This document shows positions 1 to 8,563 of a stretch of DNA of 64,000 nucleotides, piece after piece; positions within the stretch are counted from its first letter, which is position 1; the number at the start of each line of letters is the position of its first letter. The notes under the pieces are model-generated. The model did not search any database, was not told the DNA's origin, and saw only the letters and a list, made by a program, of their open reading frames with translations. Source of the DNA: Mycetocola sp. (GTDB lineage: Bacteria > Actinomycetota > Actinomycetes > Actinomycetales > Microbacteriaceae); assembly GCF_025464835.1 (NCBI RefSeq), contig NZ_JAODMP010000047.1:1-64000 (forward strand). Reading direction: 5' to 3'. Both the position numbers and the translations under genes were made by a program.

Positions 1-271
1 CGTGCTCCTGGTATCTCCGCTCCGCCTGGGCGGTGAGCACGGTATCCCGCTCGGCGGCCAGCATGAGGCGACGTAGCCGCCGGTAGGTCGCAGGCAACGG
101 TTCTTCCCCGACGGACGGCCGCTCGAGGGCGTCCGCCAGGAAGGCCGCATTGGTGCGAAGGGCGCCGACCGCGACGAGCGCCGACCAGCCGACCCGGCGC
201 GAAAGCCCGGTGACCGCAACGGTGACGAGCACGAATGACACGATCCAGGCGATGGCGGCAGTCGATTCCAT
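1..271 (-). CDS. Partial hypothetical membrane protein (N-terminal 90 residues)
   Basis: The reading frame starts at ATG 271 and runs off the left edge, so only the first 90 residues are visible. A hydrophobic segment follows the start (residues about 6-22, containing IVSFVLVTVAV), then a mostly polar region rich in Arg, Ala and Leu that looks helical. An AGAGGG Shine-Dalgarno lies about 12 nt upstream. It is divergent from the small gene at 376. I do not recognise the family; a membrane-anchored protein with a cytoplasmic helical domain is all the sequence supports. Confidence 0.6.
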   Translation of the reverse strand, partial: MESTAAIAWIVSFVLVTVAVTGLSRRVGWSALVAVGALRTNAAFLADALERPSVGEEPLPATYRRLRRLMLAAERDTVLTAQAERRYQEH

Positions 272-375
272 AGCAATCCATAACCCTCTTCGGAATCGGA
301 GATTCCGGTCTTGGCGTGTCGGGATAATCCGTCTATGCTTCGTTAACATTCGAACATATCTACGAAGAAGGCATT

Positions 376-642
376 ATGAGAACAGCGACGGATCGAACGG
401 CGACGATCTGGACCGACGGCACGCTGCCGTTGCGGATGTACTGGCGCGACCGTCGGTGGCGCGTGACCGACACCCCGACAGCGCTCTTCGGCGAACCCGA
501 GTACGCGCATCCCCTTCTGACGCATTCGCCGTCGGTTCGGATCGGCTGGCGGTTCCAGGCGACCGACGACAACGGTGAGTCTGTCGTGGTCGACGCGGTG
601 AAAATCGAATCCGAATGGGTGATCGTCCGCTCCTACCAGTGA
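376..642 (+). CDS. Small uncharacterised protein (88 aa)
   Basis: An 88-residue protein with no membrane segment. It is rich in Trp and Arg (YWRDRRWRVTDTPT near residues 22-35, then IGWRF and a C-terminal KIESEWVIVRSYQ), suggesting a small beta-sheet fold. The start is supported by a GAAGAAGG ribosome-binding site just before the ATG and by the AT-rich promoter region at 320-375. Small actinobacterial proteins of this layout (DUF6504-like) exist, but I cannot assign this one firmly. Function unknown. Confidence 0.65.
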   Translation: MRTATDRTATIWTDGTLPLRMYWRDRRWRVTDTPTALFGEPEYAHPLLTHSPSVRIGWRFQATDDNGESVVVDAVKIESEWVIVRSYQ

Positions 643-703
643 GGAGGTATCGAATTTTTCGAGCGGGAAGCCTTTCCGCGATGCCCACGGCCCGGATCGT
701 TCC

Positions 704-718
704 TAGGATGAAGGCGTG
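704..718 (+). promoter_or_regulatory. -10 box of a leaderless transcript (TAGGAT-N6-GTG)
   Basis: TAGGAT at 704-709 lies 6 nt before GTG 716, which opens a 17-codon ORF ending in the start codon of the DUF1206 gene. The spacing matches the leaderless promoters elsewhere in the window. Confidence 0.4.
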
Positions 719-769
719 ACAGCCCCACCTACACGCAAGCGCACCGGACCGAGGAGCGGTGACGCGTGA
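716..769 (+). CDS. Possible 17-aa leader peptide coupled to the DUF1206 gene
   Basis: GTG 716 opens a 17-codon ORF (start MTAPPTRKRT when initiated with Met) that stops at TGA 767-769. That stop overlaps the GTG at 766 of the next gene in a GTGA arrangement, typical of translational coupling. A TAGGAT box 6 nt upstream would produce a leaderless mRNA beginning at this ORF. The peptide is basic and too short to classify. It may be a real small protein, a coupling device, or chance. Confidence 0.35.
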   Translation: MTAPPTRKRTGPRSGDA

Positions 770-1647
770 CATCCGGCGATGACCGTCCCGACGAGGACCG
801 GGGACGCAAACGCGACGAGGTCAAGGAAGCGGCTCGACGAGCAAACCGCGATCCGAAGGTCAGGGGTATCGGCAGGGCTGGTCTTCTCGCCAACGGGATC
901 ATCCATGTGCTCATCGGGGCGATCGCGATCAGTGTGGCCTGGGGTTCACGTGGTGAGGCGGACCAGTCGGGTGCGCTCCGAACCGTTGCCGATGGGCCGG
1001 GTGGCATGATTCTGCTCTGTGCCGCCGCGATCGCCCTGTTCGGGTTGGCTCTGCTGCAATGGACCGAGGCTGCCCAGGTGGTCTCGAAGAAACGGCGGCT
1101 CGTCATCATGCGGCGCCTGACGAATGTGGGAAAAGCGATCGGCTACGCGGCCATCGGCATTGTCGTCGGTTCCTATGCCCTCGGTGCGCGATCCGACGCT
1201 TCGAAGACCTGGCAGGGGTTCAGTGCCGCGCTCCTTGAACTTCCCGGAGGTGTCCTTTTGCTGGCCGCGGTCGGCGTCCTCGTCGGCACCGTAGGCGGAA
1301 CTCTGGTCTTCCGAGGGGTGACGAGGAATTTCCGGGAGGAATTGCGGCCACTACACGGCTTGCTCTCCGGGTTCGTGGGGGCGCTCGGCATCGTCGGGCA
1401 TGTGGCCAAGGGGCTGGCCCTGATGATTACGGGTGTACTCTTCGTCGCGTCAGCCGCTTTCACGGATCCGAAGGTGGCCCGCGGGCTGGACGGGGCTCTC
1501 AAATGGGTCGCCTCGGTGCCATGGGGTGGCGGGACGCTGCTCATGCTGATGGCGGGCGGGTTCATCGCATACGGTTTCTACCTTTTCGCGCGGGCACGCT
1601 TCCTTCGGAAGGGTCCGATGGTCGTGACCTCGGTCAACGAACGATGA
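766..1647 (+). CDS. DUF1206 domain-containing integral membrane protein
   Basis: A 293-residue membrane protein. The motif GRAGLLANGIIHVLIGAIA near residues 39-57 and its weaker repeats (IGYAAIGIVVGSYALG, VGHVAKGLALMITGVL) mark the triplicated DUF1206 domain of actinobacteria, each unit contributing a pair of membrane helices, six in all. The first 40 residues are charged and cytoplasmic in character. Biochemical function is not established for the family. The GTG start is chosen for the GAGGAG site about 10 nt upstream and the GTGA overlap with the short leader ORF. No close operon partner follows; the next gene, CsbD, is convergent. Confidence 0.85.
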   Translation: MTSGDDRPDEDRGRKRDEVKEAARRANRDPKVRGIGRAGLLANGIIHVLIGAIAISVAWGSRGEADQSGALRTVADGPGGMILLCAAAIALFGLALLQWTEAAQVVSKKRRLVIMRRLTNVGKAIGYAAIGIVVGSYALGARSDASKTWQGFSAALLELPGGVLLLAAVGVLVGTVGGTLVFRGVTRNFREELRPLHGLLSGFVGALGIVGHVAKGLALMITGVLFVASAAFTDPKVARGLDGALKWVASVPWGGGTLLMLMAGGFIAYGFYLFARARFLRKGPMVVTSVNER

Positions 1648-1690
1648 CCGTGCGATCGTCAGATCTGCATTGATCGCGTTAACGAGGTGT

Positions 1691-1724
1691 GGCCCGGTCT
1701 CCGCAAAGGCAGCGGAGCCGGGCC
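1691..1724. terminator. Strong hairpin between DUF1206 and csbD genes
   Basis: Arms GGCCCGG and CTCCG pair with CGGAG and CCGGGCC around a short loop. It lies between two convergent genes (766-1647 and 1740-1910), so it probably terminates both. No long T-run is present, as is usual in high-GC actinobacteria. Confidence 0.7.
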
Positions 1725-1739
1725 ACGGGTGAAGTCGCG

Positions 1740-1910
1740 TTACTTGAAGGCGTCCTTCACGTTCTCGCCAGCCTGCTTGAGGTTGGCCTTGGCCTGGTCG
1801 CCTTGACCTTCGGCCTGAAGTCGTTCGTTGTCGGTCGCATTGCCGATGCCTTCTTTGGCCTTGCCGCCAGCTTCTTGAGCGGCGTTACCGATCTTGTCTC
1901 CGAGTCCCAT
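1740..1910 (-). CDS. CsbD family stress protein (56 aa)
   Basis: Translation begins MGLGDKIGNAAQEAGGKAKE and ends QAGENVKDAFK. This is the Lys/Ala/Gly/Asn-rich, intrinsically disordered or helical composition of CsbD-like proteins (about 55-70 aa), which are general-stress-induced in many bacteria but have no known biochemical activity. A GAGGGACC ribosome-binding site precedes the ATG at 1910. The gene ends at the hairpin at 1691-1724. A longer plus-strand ORF across this locus is only its antisense shadow. Confidence 0.85.
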   Translation of the reverse strand: MGLGDKIGNAAQEAGGKAKEGIGNATDNERLQAEGQGDQAKANLKQAGENVKDAFK

Positions 1911-2036
1911 AAGGTCCCTCGCTTTCTGTGTTGGCGATCCGCGATATATCGCGGCCTAACCCTTCTAACGCTAGGCGCGGTCATCCCGGTGCTCAAGGGC
2001 CTTGACATCGAGCGCCGGCCAGATGACTTGCCGAAA

Positions 2037-2240
2037 TCAGAGGTCCGGCTGCCGGGAATGCTCGTCCGCGAGCTGGGTCGATCCCGGGCCATCCGGGTCA
2101 AGCGGCTGCACCGGTTTGTTCTGGCCGGTGTCTCCGCCCTGCGACGTGCCGCCACCGGTTGCTGTGCTGCCAGGGCCGATGAGCGCCTCGTCGGGCGCGC
2201 TCTGTTCTTCCGGAACGTTCCGGTCGCGTGGATCGTTCAT
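2037..2240 (-). CDS. Small hydrophilic protein, Gly/Pro/Asp-rich (67 aa)
   Basis: The start at ATG 2240 is fixed by a strong AAAGGAG site 5-6 nt upstream; an upstream in-frame extension of 12 codons lacks such a site. The protein (MNDPRDRNVPEEQSAPDEAL...) is rich in Gly, Pro, Asp, Gln and Thr with no hydrophobic core, so it is probably disordered. It is transcribed toward csbD with 126 bp between them, suggesting a shared stress context. Family not recognised. Confidence 0.6.
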   Translation of the reverse strand: MNDPRDRNVPEEQSAPDEALIGPGSTATGGGTSQGGDTGQNKPVQPLDPDGPGSTQLADEHSRQPDL

Positions 2241-2354
2241 TGCATCTCCTTTGTCTGGGCCAGTCTGTCCCGGCACTGTACATGGGTCAAGCGATCACCG
2301 CCCGCTTCGAGCAAGGCCTTGACTGGGTGTTGTGAACCTTGCTTCACTGGCCCG

Positions 2355-2972
2355 ATGGAATCCTCGAACCTGAGCGCTGTGGCCCTGATCTGCACCCTCA
2401 CCCCCTCTCCCGGAGAGTCGAGCAGCGACCTGCTTGCCGACCAGTTCCTCGAGGCCTTGAGGAGCCACGGCGTCGATGGAAGCAAAATACGCGTCGTCGA
2501 CCACGACGTTCGACCCGGAGTGCAGACCGACATGGGTGACGGTGACGCGTGGCCGTCGATCCGCGAGAAGGTTCTCGCCGCGGACATCCTCCTCGTGAGC
2601 ACGCCGACCTGGGCGGGCCACATGTCGAGCGTCGCTTCCCGCGTCGTGGAGCGGCTCGACGCAGAGCTTTCGGAGACGGATGCCGACGGCCGGCCGATCC
2701 TCTATGACAAGGTCGCGCTCGTCGCCGTGGTCGGCAACGAAGACGGCGCCCACAAAGTCAGTGCTGACCTGTTCCAGGCGCTCAACGACTACGGGTACAC
2801 CATCCCGGCCCAGGGTGTCTCGTACTGGAACGGCGAGGCCATGCACACCACCGACTACAAGGACCTGGACAGCACGCCTGAGGTCACCGCATCCGCGCTT
2901 TCTGCCGCCGTGTCGAACGCCGTCCACCTGGCCCGGCTGCTGAAGGCCGGGCGCTACCCGAAGACGGACTGA
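2355..2972 (+). CDS. Flavodoxin family / NADPH-dependent FMN reductase-like protein
   Basis: A 205-residue protein with the flavodoxin-like fold: an N-terminal beta-strand and phosphate loop (VALICTLTPSPGESSSDLL, residues 8-26), a central ILLVSTPTWAGHMSS segment resembling the FMN isoalloxazine-binding loop, and VALVAVVGNEDGAHKV. Relatives bind FMN and reduce quinones, iron or other acceptors with NAD(P)H; the exact substrate cannot be inferred. The ATG at 2355 is chosen because the upstream frame is antisense to the CsbD and disordered-protein genes. A weak -10-like TTCACT lies 6 nt before the start. Confidence 0.8.
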   Translation: MESSNLSAVALICTLTPSPGESSSDLLADQFLEALRSHGVDGSKIRVVDHDVRPGVQTDMGDGDAWPSIREKVLAADILLVSTPTWAGHMSSVASRVVERLDAELSETDADGRPILYDKVALVAVVGNEDGAHKVSADLFQALNDYGYTIPAQGVSYWNGEAMHTTDYKDLDSTPEVTASALSAAVSNAVHLARLLKAGRYPKTD

Positions 2973-2996
2973 CCGCGGGGTGTGACAGCATCCGGA

Positions 2997-3725
2997 TCAG
3001 GCCGAGATCGACCGTCGTCGCCGTCTGGCGACCGGTGATTCCCTGAGCACGTTCAGGGCTACGGTGATCACGCCGAGGCGAACCCGGCGGATGAACCCGT
3101 TCCAGAGAATGAACGGGCGCGCGGATACCAAGACCCGGAGCGCGGGGTCGAAATGCACAGTCATGCCCGGGCGGAACTGGAAGCTCAGGTCGAGGTCGTC
3201 GTGCACATCGGACCGGTCGAGATGGGCGGACTCCCGAACTTCACGCCATGCGGTCGCCCGGATGGCGTAGTTCGAACCGAACAGCGGGGGGTGACCGAGC
3301 AGCATCCCCATCGCTCCGAAGTAAGCGGGGAGGTAGCACGAGCCGCCGAACCAGCGCTGAAATCTGTTCCCGCCGTAGAACTCGGCGGTCCCGGTGACGG
3401 CGGACGCTTCCGGGTGCGCGTCCAGCAAGGCTTCCATCCGTTCCAGCCAGTCCGGCGCCGGTATCGAGTCCGCGTCCAGCCGGGCGAGGATGTCGCCGTG
3501 GGCTGAATCGAACCCGGCACTGGTTGCCGCAGGGATCCCGCGGGTCGGTTCGGGAACCACGCGGGCGCCGGCCGACCGGGCGACGTGTGCCGAGGCATCC
3601 GTGCAGGCGTTGTCGACGACGACAATCTCGTCGGCCAGGCGGGTCTGACGTGCCAGCGCGTCCAGGCAGATCTGAAGCATGTGGGCGTCGTTGTAGACGG
3701 GGATCACGACGGAGACGCTGGCCAC
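2997..3725 (-). CDS. Family 2 glycosyltransferase
   Basis: The protein opens with VASVSVVIPVYND, the nucleotide-binding first strand of GT2 (GT-A fold) enzymes, followed by EIVVVDNACTD and a D-A-D metal-binding triad (ARLDADSIPAPDW). It transfers a sugar from a nucleotide donor, probably to a surface glycan or lipid; the acceptor is unknown. I chose GTG 3725, giving 242 residues, because GT2 proteins start only a few residues before the VSVVIPVYN strand; TTG 3800 would add 25 residues without a good Shine-Dalgarno. It is divergent from the small membrane protein at 3841. The C-terminus is Arg-rich and may include a membrane-proximal segment. Confidence 0.8.
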   Translation of the reverse strand: MASVSVVIPVYNDAHMLQICLDALARQTRLADEIVVVDNACTDASAHVARSAGARVVPEPTRGIPAATSAGFDSAHGDILARLDADSIPAPDWLERMEALLDAHPEASAVTGTAEFYGGNRFQRWFGGSCYLPAYFGAMGMLLGHPPLFGSNYAIRATAWREVRESAHLDRSDVHDDLDLSFQFRPGMTVHFDPALRVLVSARPFILWNGFIRRVRLGVITVALNVLRESPVARRRRRSISA

Positions 3726-3840
3726 AATTTCAGGATAAGAGGTGGCGTCGCCGGGCCGAAGGGGTTGCGGTTCGCTGCCAGTTCCCGGCAGCACGGGCAA
3801 GCCCTACCTGCTTTGCGCGGGCGACGATTATGGTGAAAAC

Positions 3841-4101
3841 ATGGCTGATGCGAATGGCGTCGTGATGACGCTCCCCACCGACCGACGCGATCGCGACAAC
3901 AACATGGGGGAGCACGTGCAGATTCTCAACCTGGAGGAAATCCGGGAAGACCTGGCGTCCACGGTAGCGGAGATCCGCCGCCGGGTGTCCGGCGGGATAG
4001 TCATCGCGGTGGTCGCCGGCTTCGTCGCGATCGTCATCGCCGCGGTAGTGGCCATCACGACGGGTGAACACGGGCGGGACGGCGACCATGGTCCGCGATA
4101 A
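3841..4101 (+). CDS. Small single-pass membrane protein (86 aa) upstream of YihY/BrkB
   Basis: An 86-residue protein with a polar N-terminus containing an amphipathic helix (ILNLEEIREDLASTVAEIRRRV) followed by one long transmembrane segment (GGIVIAVVAGFVAIVIAAVVAI). The ATG at 3841 is supported by TATGGT at 3829-3834, 6 nt upstream, a leaderless arrangement. Its end overlaps the start of the YihY/BrkB gene by 14 bp, so the two are very likely co-transcribed. Family unknown. Confidence 0.65.
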   Translation: MADANGVVMTLPTDRRDRDNNMGEHVQILNLEEIREDLASTVAEIRRRVSGGIVIAVVAGFVAIVIAAVVAITTGEHGRDGDHGPR

Positions 4102-5188
4102 CACTGACACCGACCAGGATGAGGCCGCGAAGGAGGACAGGGACACCGCCCTCGCTGGGGCTCCGTCCGACGCGGAACTCGCCGAGATGGCGCCGTCGGA
4201 TGCCGAAGTGCGTACGCCGCCGCGGTTGCGACCCAAGGATGTGCTGCCCGTGTACCGCCGGGCGCTGGGAGAATTCGGCAAGGACGAGGTGGCCGACGTC
4301 GCCGCCGGTCTCACCTACTTCGCGGTGCTCGCGCTGTTCCCAGCGCTCCTGGCGATCGTCTCACTGCTGTCGCTCGTCAACCAGGGCTCGAACGTGACCG
4401 AACAGCTGGTCGCCCTGTTCTCGTCGATTGCGCCGCAGGACACCGCGGAGGCGCTCAAGGGTCCGATCCAGGACCTCACGGCCACGCCCGCCGCGGGTCT
4501 CGGTTTCGTCGTCGGTCTGGTCGGTGCGATCATGTCGGCGTCCGGCTTCGTCCGTGCGTTTTCACGGGGCATGAACCGGATCTATGGAGTCCGTGAGGGC
4601 CGGCCGTTCCTGAAATTGCAGCCGGTGATCCTCTTTGTGACCGTCATCTCGCTCATCATTCTTACGACGATGTCGCTCATCCTGGTGCTCAGTGGAGACG
4701 TCGCCGAAGCCGTCGGGAACATGATCGGGCTCCCGGACGCGGCGATCCTCGTCTGGGACCTGGCCAAGTGGCCTGTGCTCGCGCTTCTGGCGATGCTGAT
4801 TCTCGCCACGCTCTACTACGCAACGCCCAACGTGAGGCAGCACAAATTCCGCTGGCTCACCATAGGCTCGGCCACTGCCCTCGTCGTCTGGGCCGCTGCG
4901 ACGTTCGGCTTCTTCTTCTACGTGTCGAACTTCGGCAACTATGACAAGACCTACGGGACCCTTGGCGGCGTGATCGTGTTCCTGCTGTGGCTGTACCTCA
5001 GCAACATGGCGATCCTCTACGGTGCCGAAGTGGACTCGGAGATCGAGCGAGTGCGTGAATTGCGAGCGGGGATCAAGGCCGAGTATGCGGTGCAGCTGCC
5101 GTTGCGGGGGACTGCCGGGATCGAGGCCGCGATCGAGGCGGAAGCCAAGGCCGTGCTCGAGTCGAAACGACTGCGCCAGGAGGGCTGA
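4088..5188 (+). CDS. YihY/BrkB family inner-membrane protein
   Basis: A 366-residue polytopic membrane protein. After a hydrophilic 60-residue N-terminus come the family hallmarks DEVADVAAGLTYFAVLALFPALLAIVSLLSL, then FVVGLVGAIMSASGFVRAFSRGMNRIYGVREGRPFLK and a C-terminal YGTLGGVIVFLLWLYLSNMAILYGAEVDSEIER, giving about six helices. The family was once mis-annotated as ribonuclease BN; its role (possibly envelope transport or assembly) is unresolved. The start is ATG 4088, overlapping the small membrane gene by 14 bp; an upstream in-frame GTG at 4064 is less likely. Confidence 0.9.
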   Translation: MVRDNTDTDQDEAAKEDRDTALAGAPSDAELAEMAPSDAEVRTPPRLRPKDVLPVYRRALGEFGKDEVADVAAGLTYFAVLALFPALLAIVSLLSLVNQGSNVTEQLVALFSSIAPQDTAEALKGPIQDLTATPAAGLGFVVGLVGAIMSASGFVRAFSRGMNRIYGVREGRPFLKLQPVILFVTVISLIILTTMSLILVLSGDVAEAVGNMIGLPDAAILVWDLAKWPVLALLAMLILATLYYATPNVRQHKFRWLTIGSATALVVWAAATFGFFFYVSNFGNYDKTYGTLGGVIVFLLWLYLSNMAILYGAEVDSEIERVRELRAGIKAEYAVQLPLRGTAGIEAAIEAEAKAVLESKRLRQEG

Positions 5189-5230
5189 GCGGCGCCCTTG
5201 CGTGGCCAGGAATGGCTTCGATACGCCGCG

Positions 5231-5279
5231 TTGCCAGGAACGGCTGGAGTTTCCGCGGCGACGCGACCGTTTCGGGCAA
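5231..5279. repeat. 49-nt hairpin element, copy 1
   Basis: A 49-nt unit bounded by TTGCC and GGCAA, with a left half reading TTGCCAGGAACGGCTGGAG. A second unit of exactly 49 nt with nearly the same left half is at 12729-12777. It lies in the convergent gap between the YihY/BrkB and Ogt genes and may act as a terminator or be a REP-like sequence. Confidence 0.5.
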
Positions 5280-5303
5280 CGCGATGTGACGTGAGCACCG
5301 AAG

Positions 5304-5816
5304 TCAGCTGGCGGCAGCCTCCCGGGCAAGGAGGGAGCGCTTGACCTCGACTCCCCAGGCGAAACCGCCGATAGTGCCGTCGGTGCGGAGCACTCGGTGG
5401 CAGGGGACGAACAGAGCTGGGGCGTTCGTCGCACACACGCTGGCCGCTGCTCTCACCGCGCGCGGGTTGCCGATGGCCGCGGCGAACTCGGTGTAGCTCT
5501 GCGGGTGACCTGGGCGGATCCGGCGAAGCTGGGCCCAGCCGCGCATGCGGAACTCGCCGCCGTGCTGGACGACAGGGACGGCGTCGATGGCCGAGACGTC
5601 TCCGTCGTAGTAGGCGCCGACGGCGTCGGCTGCCGCTTCAACGTGTCCCGGCTCCACGGCGTCCGGGCGAAGGCCATGAGCGATGCGCGCGAGCAGTGGG
5701 TCGATGGATGCCGTCCAGCCGGATGCGAGGACGGTGCCGTCGGCGCGGGCCAGGATGCCGAAAGGTCCGTCCGGGGTGTCGAGAATCTCGTGGATGGCCG
5801 GTGCTGTGGCGGTCAT
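5304..5816 (-). CDS. ogt: Methylated-DNA--protein-cysteine methyltransferase (Ogt type)
   Basis: A 170-residue suicide repair enzyme that takes the methyl group from O6-methylguanine (and O4-methylthymine) onto its own cysteine. The active-site motif PCHRV is at residues 138-142 (C139), preceded by the helix-turn-helix region ([20 protein letters not shown]) that flips the base. Start ATG 5816 has a GGAGA site and overlaps the stop of the upstream Ada-AlkA gene by 4 bp (ATGA), so the two are translationally coupled and form a compact alkylation-damage operon. Confidence 0.93.
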   Translation of the reverse strand: MTATAPAIHEILDTPDGPFGILARADGTVLASGWTASIDPLLARIAHGLRPDAVEPGHVEAAADAVGAYYDGDVSAIDAVPVVQHGGEFRMRGWAQLRRIRPGHPQSYTEFAAAIGNPRAVRAAASVCATNAPALFVPCHRVLRTDGTIGGFAWGVEVKRSLLAREAAAS

Positions 5817-7312
5817 GGGATCTCCTGGGGGATCGGTGCCTGCTGTTCGGCAGGCGAAGCGGAAGGGGCCGGAAGGCCGGCGGCGCGCCAGAGGTGCAGG
5901 CACAGGTAGGAACGCCAGGGGGCGAGGCCTGCGGCGTACGCGGTCAGCGGCCGGGGTTCGGCGGGCAGACCGAGTGCACGCGCCCCGGAGCGGACCGCGA
6001 CGTCACCGGGGAGGAAGACGTCAGGGTTGCCGAGCACACGCATCCCCACATAGCCTGCGGTCCAGTCGCCGATGCCGGCGATCGCGGTGAGCCGAGCGTG
6101 CTGCTCGGCCGGGTCGTCGCCGAGGCCGAGGTCCAGTTCGCCCGAAGCGAGGGCGTTCGCAACACGCATCACGGTGTCGATCTTTGCCCGAGGTCCGACG
6201 AGCACCTCGCGGCCGGTCGCCGCGATCTGGGCGGCCGTGGGGAACAGGCGGCTGAGCCCTGAGCTTTGCCCGACGAATTCGAGTTCGGTGCTGCAGGCGG
6301 CGGCAAGGCGGTTGAGCTGGGTGCGCGCTGCGGCGACGGTGATCTGCTGCCCCATGATGGCGCGGAAAAGCATCTCCTCGGCGTCGACGGCACCGGGAAG
6401 ACGGATGCCGGGAATGGCGGCAACGCGCGGCGCAAGCGTCGGGTCGGCTCGAAGCGCGGTGTCGACGGCGATCGGGTCGGCATCGAGATCGAACACGCGC
6501 CGTACCCGCGACGTCAACACAGGAAGGTCGCCGAGGTGTGTGAGTTGTGCATCGAGGCGGAGCGCGTTTTCGTCGAAACGCACGGTGAAGCGGGCAGGAC
6601 CGCCCGGCAGCTGCAGAGTCCGGGAGTAGGAGTTCGCAGCTGCGATCTCCACGCCGGTCACCGCGCGAGGGGCGAGCCAGCCGAACACCCCGGCGGCGTC
6701 GAACGGCGCCCGGAATGGCAGCGAGAGCGACAACACCCCGGGCGTCGCCGAGCGCCGGGAGCCTTTCGCCCTGATCTGCACAGGGGTGAGCTCGAATACC
6801 TCGGAGATGGTGTCGTTGAATTGCCGGATACTGGCGAACCCGGCCGCGAAGGCGATGTCGGCGACGGGCAGGTCGGTTGAGGTGAGCAACGTCCTCGCGG
6901 TCTGTGCCCGATGTGCCCTGGAGAGGGCGAGCGGACCGGCGCCCAGTTCTTCATGCAGGACGCGAGTCAGATGCCGCGACGAATAGCCGAGCCGCCCGGC
7001 CAGCCCTGGCACGCCTTCACGTTCGACGACGCCGTCGCCGATCAAGCGCATCGCCCGTGAGGCGAGGTCGTTGCGCAGGTTCCATGCCGGAGTGCCCGGC
7101 ACGGCTTCGGGCAGGCAACGTTTGCACGCCCGATAGCCCGCCTCGTGGGCTGCAGCGCTCGTGGCGTAGAAGGTGACATTCTCGGGCTTCGGCGTCCGCG
7201 CCGGACAGGAGGGGCGGCAGTAGATGCCAGTGGAGCGAACCGCGGTGATGAATTGCCCGTCGAATCGGGAGTCCTTCGCCTGGATGACGCGGTAACGTTC
7301 GGTGAAGTCCAC
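5813..7312 (-). CDS. Ada-AlkA fusion: DNA-3-methyladenine glycosylase with regulatory domain
   Basis: A 499-residue multidomain protein. Residues about 5-70 form the Ada zinc/methyl-acceptor domain with Cys32, Cys36, Cys63 and Cys66 (CRPSC and CKRC). An AraC-type double helix-turn-helix follows (about 85-180, with [19 protein letters not shown]). The C-terminal half is AlkA: an N-terminal sheet domain and the HhH-GPD fold with [11 protein letters not shown] and [22 protein letters not shown] followed by the catalytic Asp of LPGDVAV. Methyl-phosphotriester capture by the Ada domain probably turns it into an activator of its own operon while AlkA excises alkylated bases. GTG 7312 is chosen because the Ada domain begins directly there. 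Confidence 0.92.
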   Translation of the reverse strand: MDFTERYRVIQAKDSRFDGQFITAVRSTGIYCRPSCPARTPKPENVTFYATSAAAHEAGYRACKRCLPEAVPGTPAWNLRNDLASRAMRLIGDGVVEREGVPGLAGRLGYSSRHLTRVLHEELGAGPLALSRAHRAQTARTLLTSTDLPVADIAFAAGFASIRQFNDTISEVFELTPVQIRAKGSRRSATPGVLSLSLPFRAPFDAAGVFGWLAPRAVTGVEIAAANSYSRTLQLPGGPARFTVRFDENALRLDAQLTHLGDLPVLTSRVRRVFDLDADPIAVDTALRADPTLAPRVAAIPGIRLPGAVDAEEMLFRAIMGQQITVAAARTQLNRLAAACSTELEFVGQSSGLSRLFPTAAQIAATGREVLVGPRAKIDTVMRVANALASGELDLGLGDDPAEQHARLTAIAGIGDWTAGYVGMRVLGNPDVFLPGDVAVRSGARALGLPAEPRPLTAYAAGLAPWRSYLCLHLWRAAGLPAPSASPAEQQAPIPQEIP

Positions 7313-7440
7313 GCGTTCAGCCTGACACAGCGGATGCCGACGGGCTAGCGGGAATCGGACATAGCGATTGGGCCGGCGGCCGTCGCCCGCCTCGTTATGG
7401 TCGAGCTGCACGAGGGAAGGGCGTAGGCGTGAGCTCGCTG

Positions 7441-7905
7441 CTACTCGTCCTCGAGGCGGACCTGCGGATCCGGGTTCGAACGGCGCAGCTTCGCTGTCAG
7501 AGCGGCCAGCTGGCGCAATTCGTCGTCGCTCAGCGCAGAACCCATGAGATCGGTGATCGTTTCCATATGCAGCCGGGCGACGTCCCGGTACTGGTCGAAG
7601 CCGGCATCCGTTATCGCGACGATCGTCCCGCGTTTGTCGGTGGGGTCCGGATGCTTCGACACGTATCCGCGGGCGACGAGCCGGTCGATGAGGCGGCTGA
7701 CGCTGGGCTGGCTCAGCAGCACAAGCTGGTTGATGTCGCGGAGCCGAGCACGGTGCTCCGGCTGAAGTGAGAGGTTGAAAAGAACGTCGTACTCATTGAG
7801 CGACATCGTGCGGGTGGGGAATTCGGAGGCCAGCACGCGGATGACTCCGACCTGCGCGCGAAACAGTGACTCCCACGCTGCTACCGCTAGTTCACGATCC
7901 GTCAT
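7441..7905 (-). CDS. MarR family transcriptional regulator
   Basis: A 154-residue regulator with the MarR winged-helix layout: [14 protein letters not shown] begins the DNA-binding domain, [29 protein letters not shown] is the recognition helix region, and [16 protein letters not shown] the wing. N- and C-terminal helices form the dimer interface. MarR proteins usually repress an adjacent gene and release DNA on binding a small phenolic ligand; the ligand here is unknown. ATG 7905 has a GGAGG site 6 nt upstream and overlaps the end of the preceding small membrane protein gene by 14 bp, so they share an mRNA. Confidence 0.9.
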   Translation of the reverse strand: MTDRELAVAAWESLFRAQVGVIRVLASEFPTRTMSLNEYDVLFNLSLQPEHRARLRDINQLVLLSQPSVSRLIDRLVARGYVSKHPDPTDKRGTIVAITDAGFDQYRDVARLHMETITDLMGSALSDDELRQLAALTAKLRRSNPDPQVRLEDE

Positions 7906-8203
7906 GAGGGCCTCCCTGTCGACCAAGCCTAGGGGGTTCGGTGCCGCCTCCCGGCTCGTTGCCAGGGCGGGTCACGCCCCGGTAGAGCATGACCAGCCCG
8001 GTGATGTTCGTGGCGATTCCGACGATCACGAGGAGAAGCCCGACGACGAGAAGCGCGACATCCCCGTTGAACAGCCATTGGGCGGCGAGGAGCATCCCGC
8101 CCGCGACGACGAGAAGTCCGATGCCGAAGCACCCGGCGCCAAGCAGCGTTGCACGGGAGAACATGCGAGGAGGAGGCGGCGAGGCGGCGTCCGGGTGATT
8201 CAT
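7892..8203 (-). CDS. Two-helix small membrane protein (103 aa)
   Basis: A 103-residue protein with a proline-rich N-terminus, two hydrophobic helices (LGAGCFGIGLLVVAGGMLLA and VALLVVGLLLVIVGIATNIT) and a Gly/Pro-rich tail. It is first in a two-gene unit with the MarR regulator. The start ATG 8203 has TAGCCT (plus-strand 8210-8215 read in reverse) 6 nt upstream, a leaderless promoter. Function unknown; it could be the regulated target of the MarR protein. Confidence 0.7.
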   Translation of the reverse strand: MNHPDAASPPPPRMFSRATLLGAGCFGIGLLVVAGGMLLAAQWLFNGDVALLVVGLLLVIVGIATNITGLVMLYRGVTRPGNEPGGGTEPPRLGRQGGPHDGS

Positions 8204-8251
8204 CTACTCAGGCTAACGGCCCCGGCCCGGGTTGCCCGTTAACGGATTGAA

Positions 8252-8279
8252 GGCCGGTCGTAGAGGCTTACGACCGGCC
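8252..8279 (-). terminator. Perfect 11-bp stem hairpin
   Basis: GGCCGGTCGTA and TACGACCGGCC flank a 6-nt loop (GAGGCT). It lies downstream, on the minus strand, of the decayed reading frames at 8564-8794, and is probably the terminator of that lost gene. Confidence 0.6.
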
Positions 8280-8563
8280 CTCCCCTTGCACCAAGAGTGT
8301 CCTGCAATCACATTCCGCGGTAGCTGCCACAGCAAACAACTAACGCTCTTTGAATATATAACGGAAAGGTAACAGCGTCTAGTTATCCAAACGTTATTTT
8401 TTGAGAATTCGCTTCGGCGAGGGGAGTCAGGCAGGAGCCCCGGACGGCGCAGACTCCGATTGCCTTCGGAAGCCGAAGTTCGAAGTCCCGGTCTGGAGCG
8501 CGAACCCCGCGTTTCCGGCGCCGGTGCACCGGATCGTCCAGCCGAACACCCGGTTGGCGACGA

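Noticed and set aside
1689-2972. A single 427-residue plus-strand protein ending in the flavodoxin domain
   Set aside because: The first 220 codons are antisense to the CsbD gene and the small gene at 2037-2240, both with strong ribosome-binding sites. The real flavodoxin start is ATG 2355.
7471-7490. tRNA-like T-loop (GGGTTCGAACGG)
   Set aside because: It is inside the MarR gene and no acceptor or anticodon stem can be folded around it. No tRNA was found in the window by eye.
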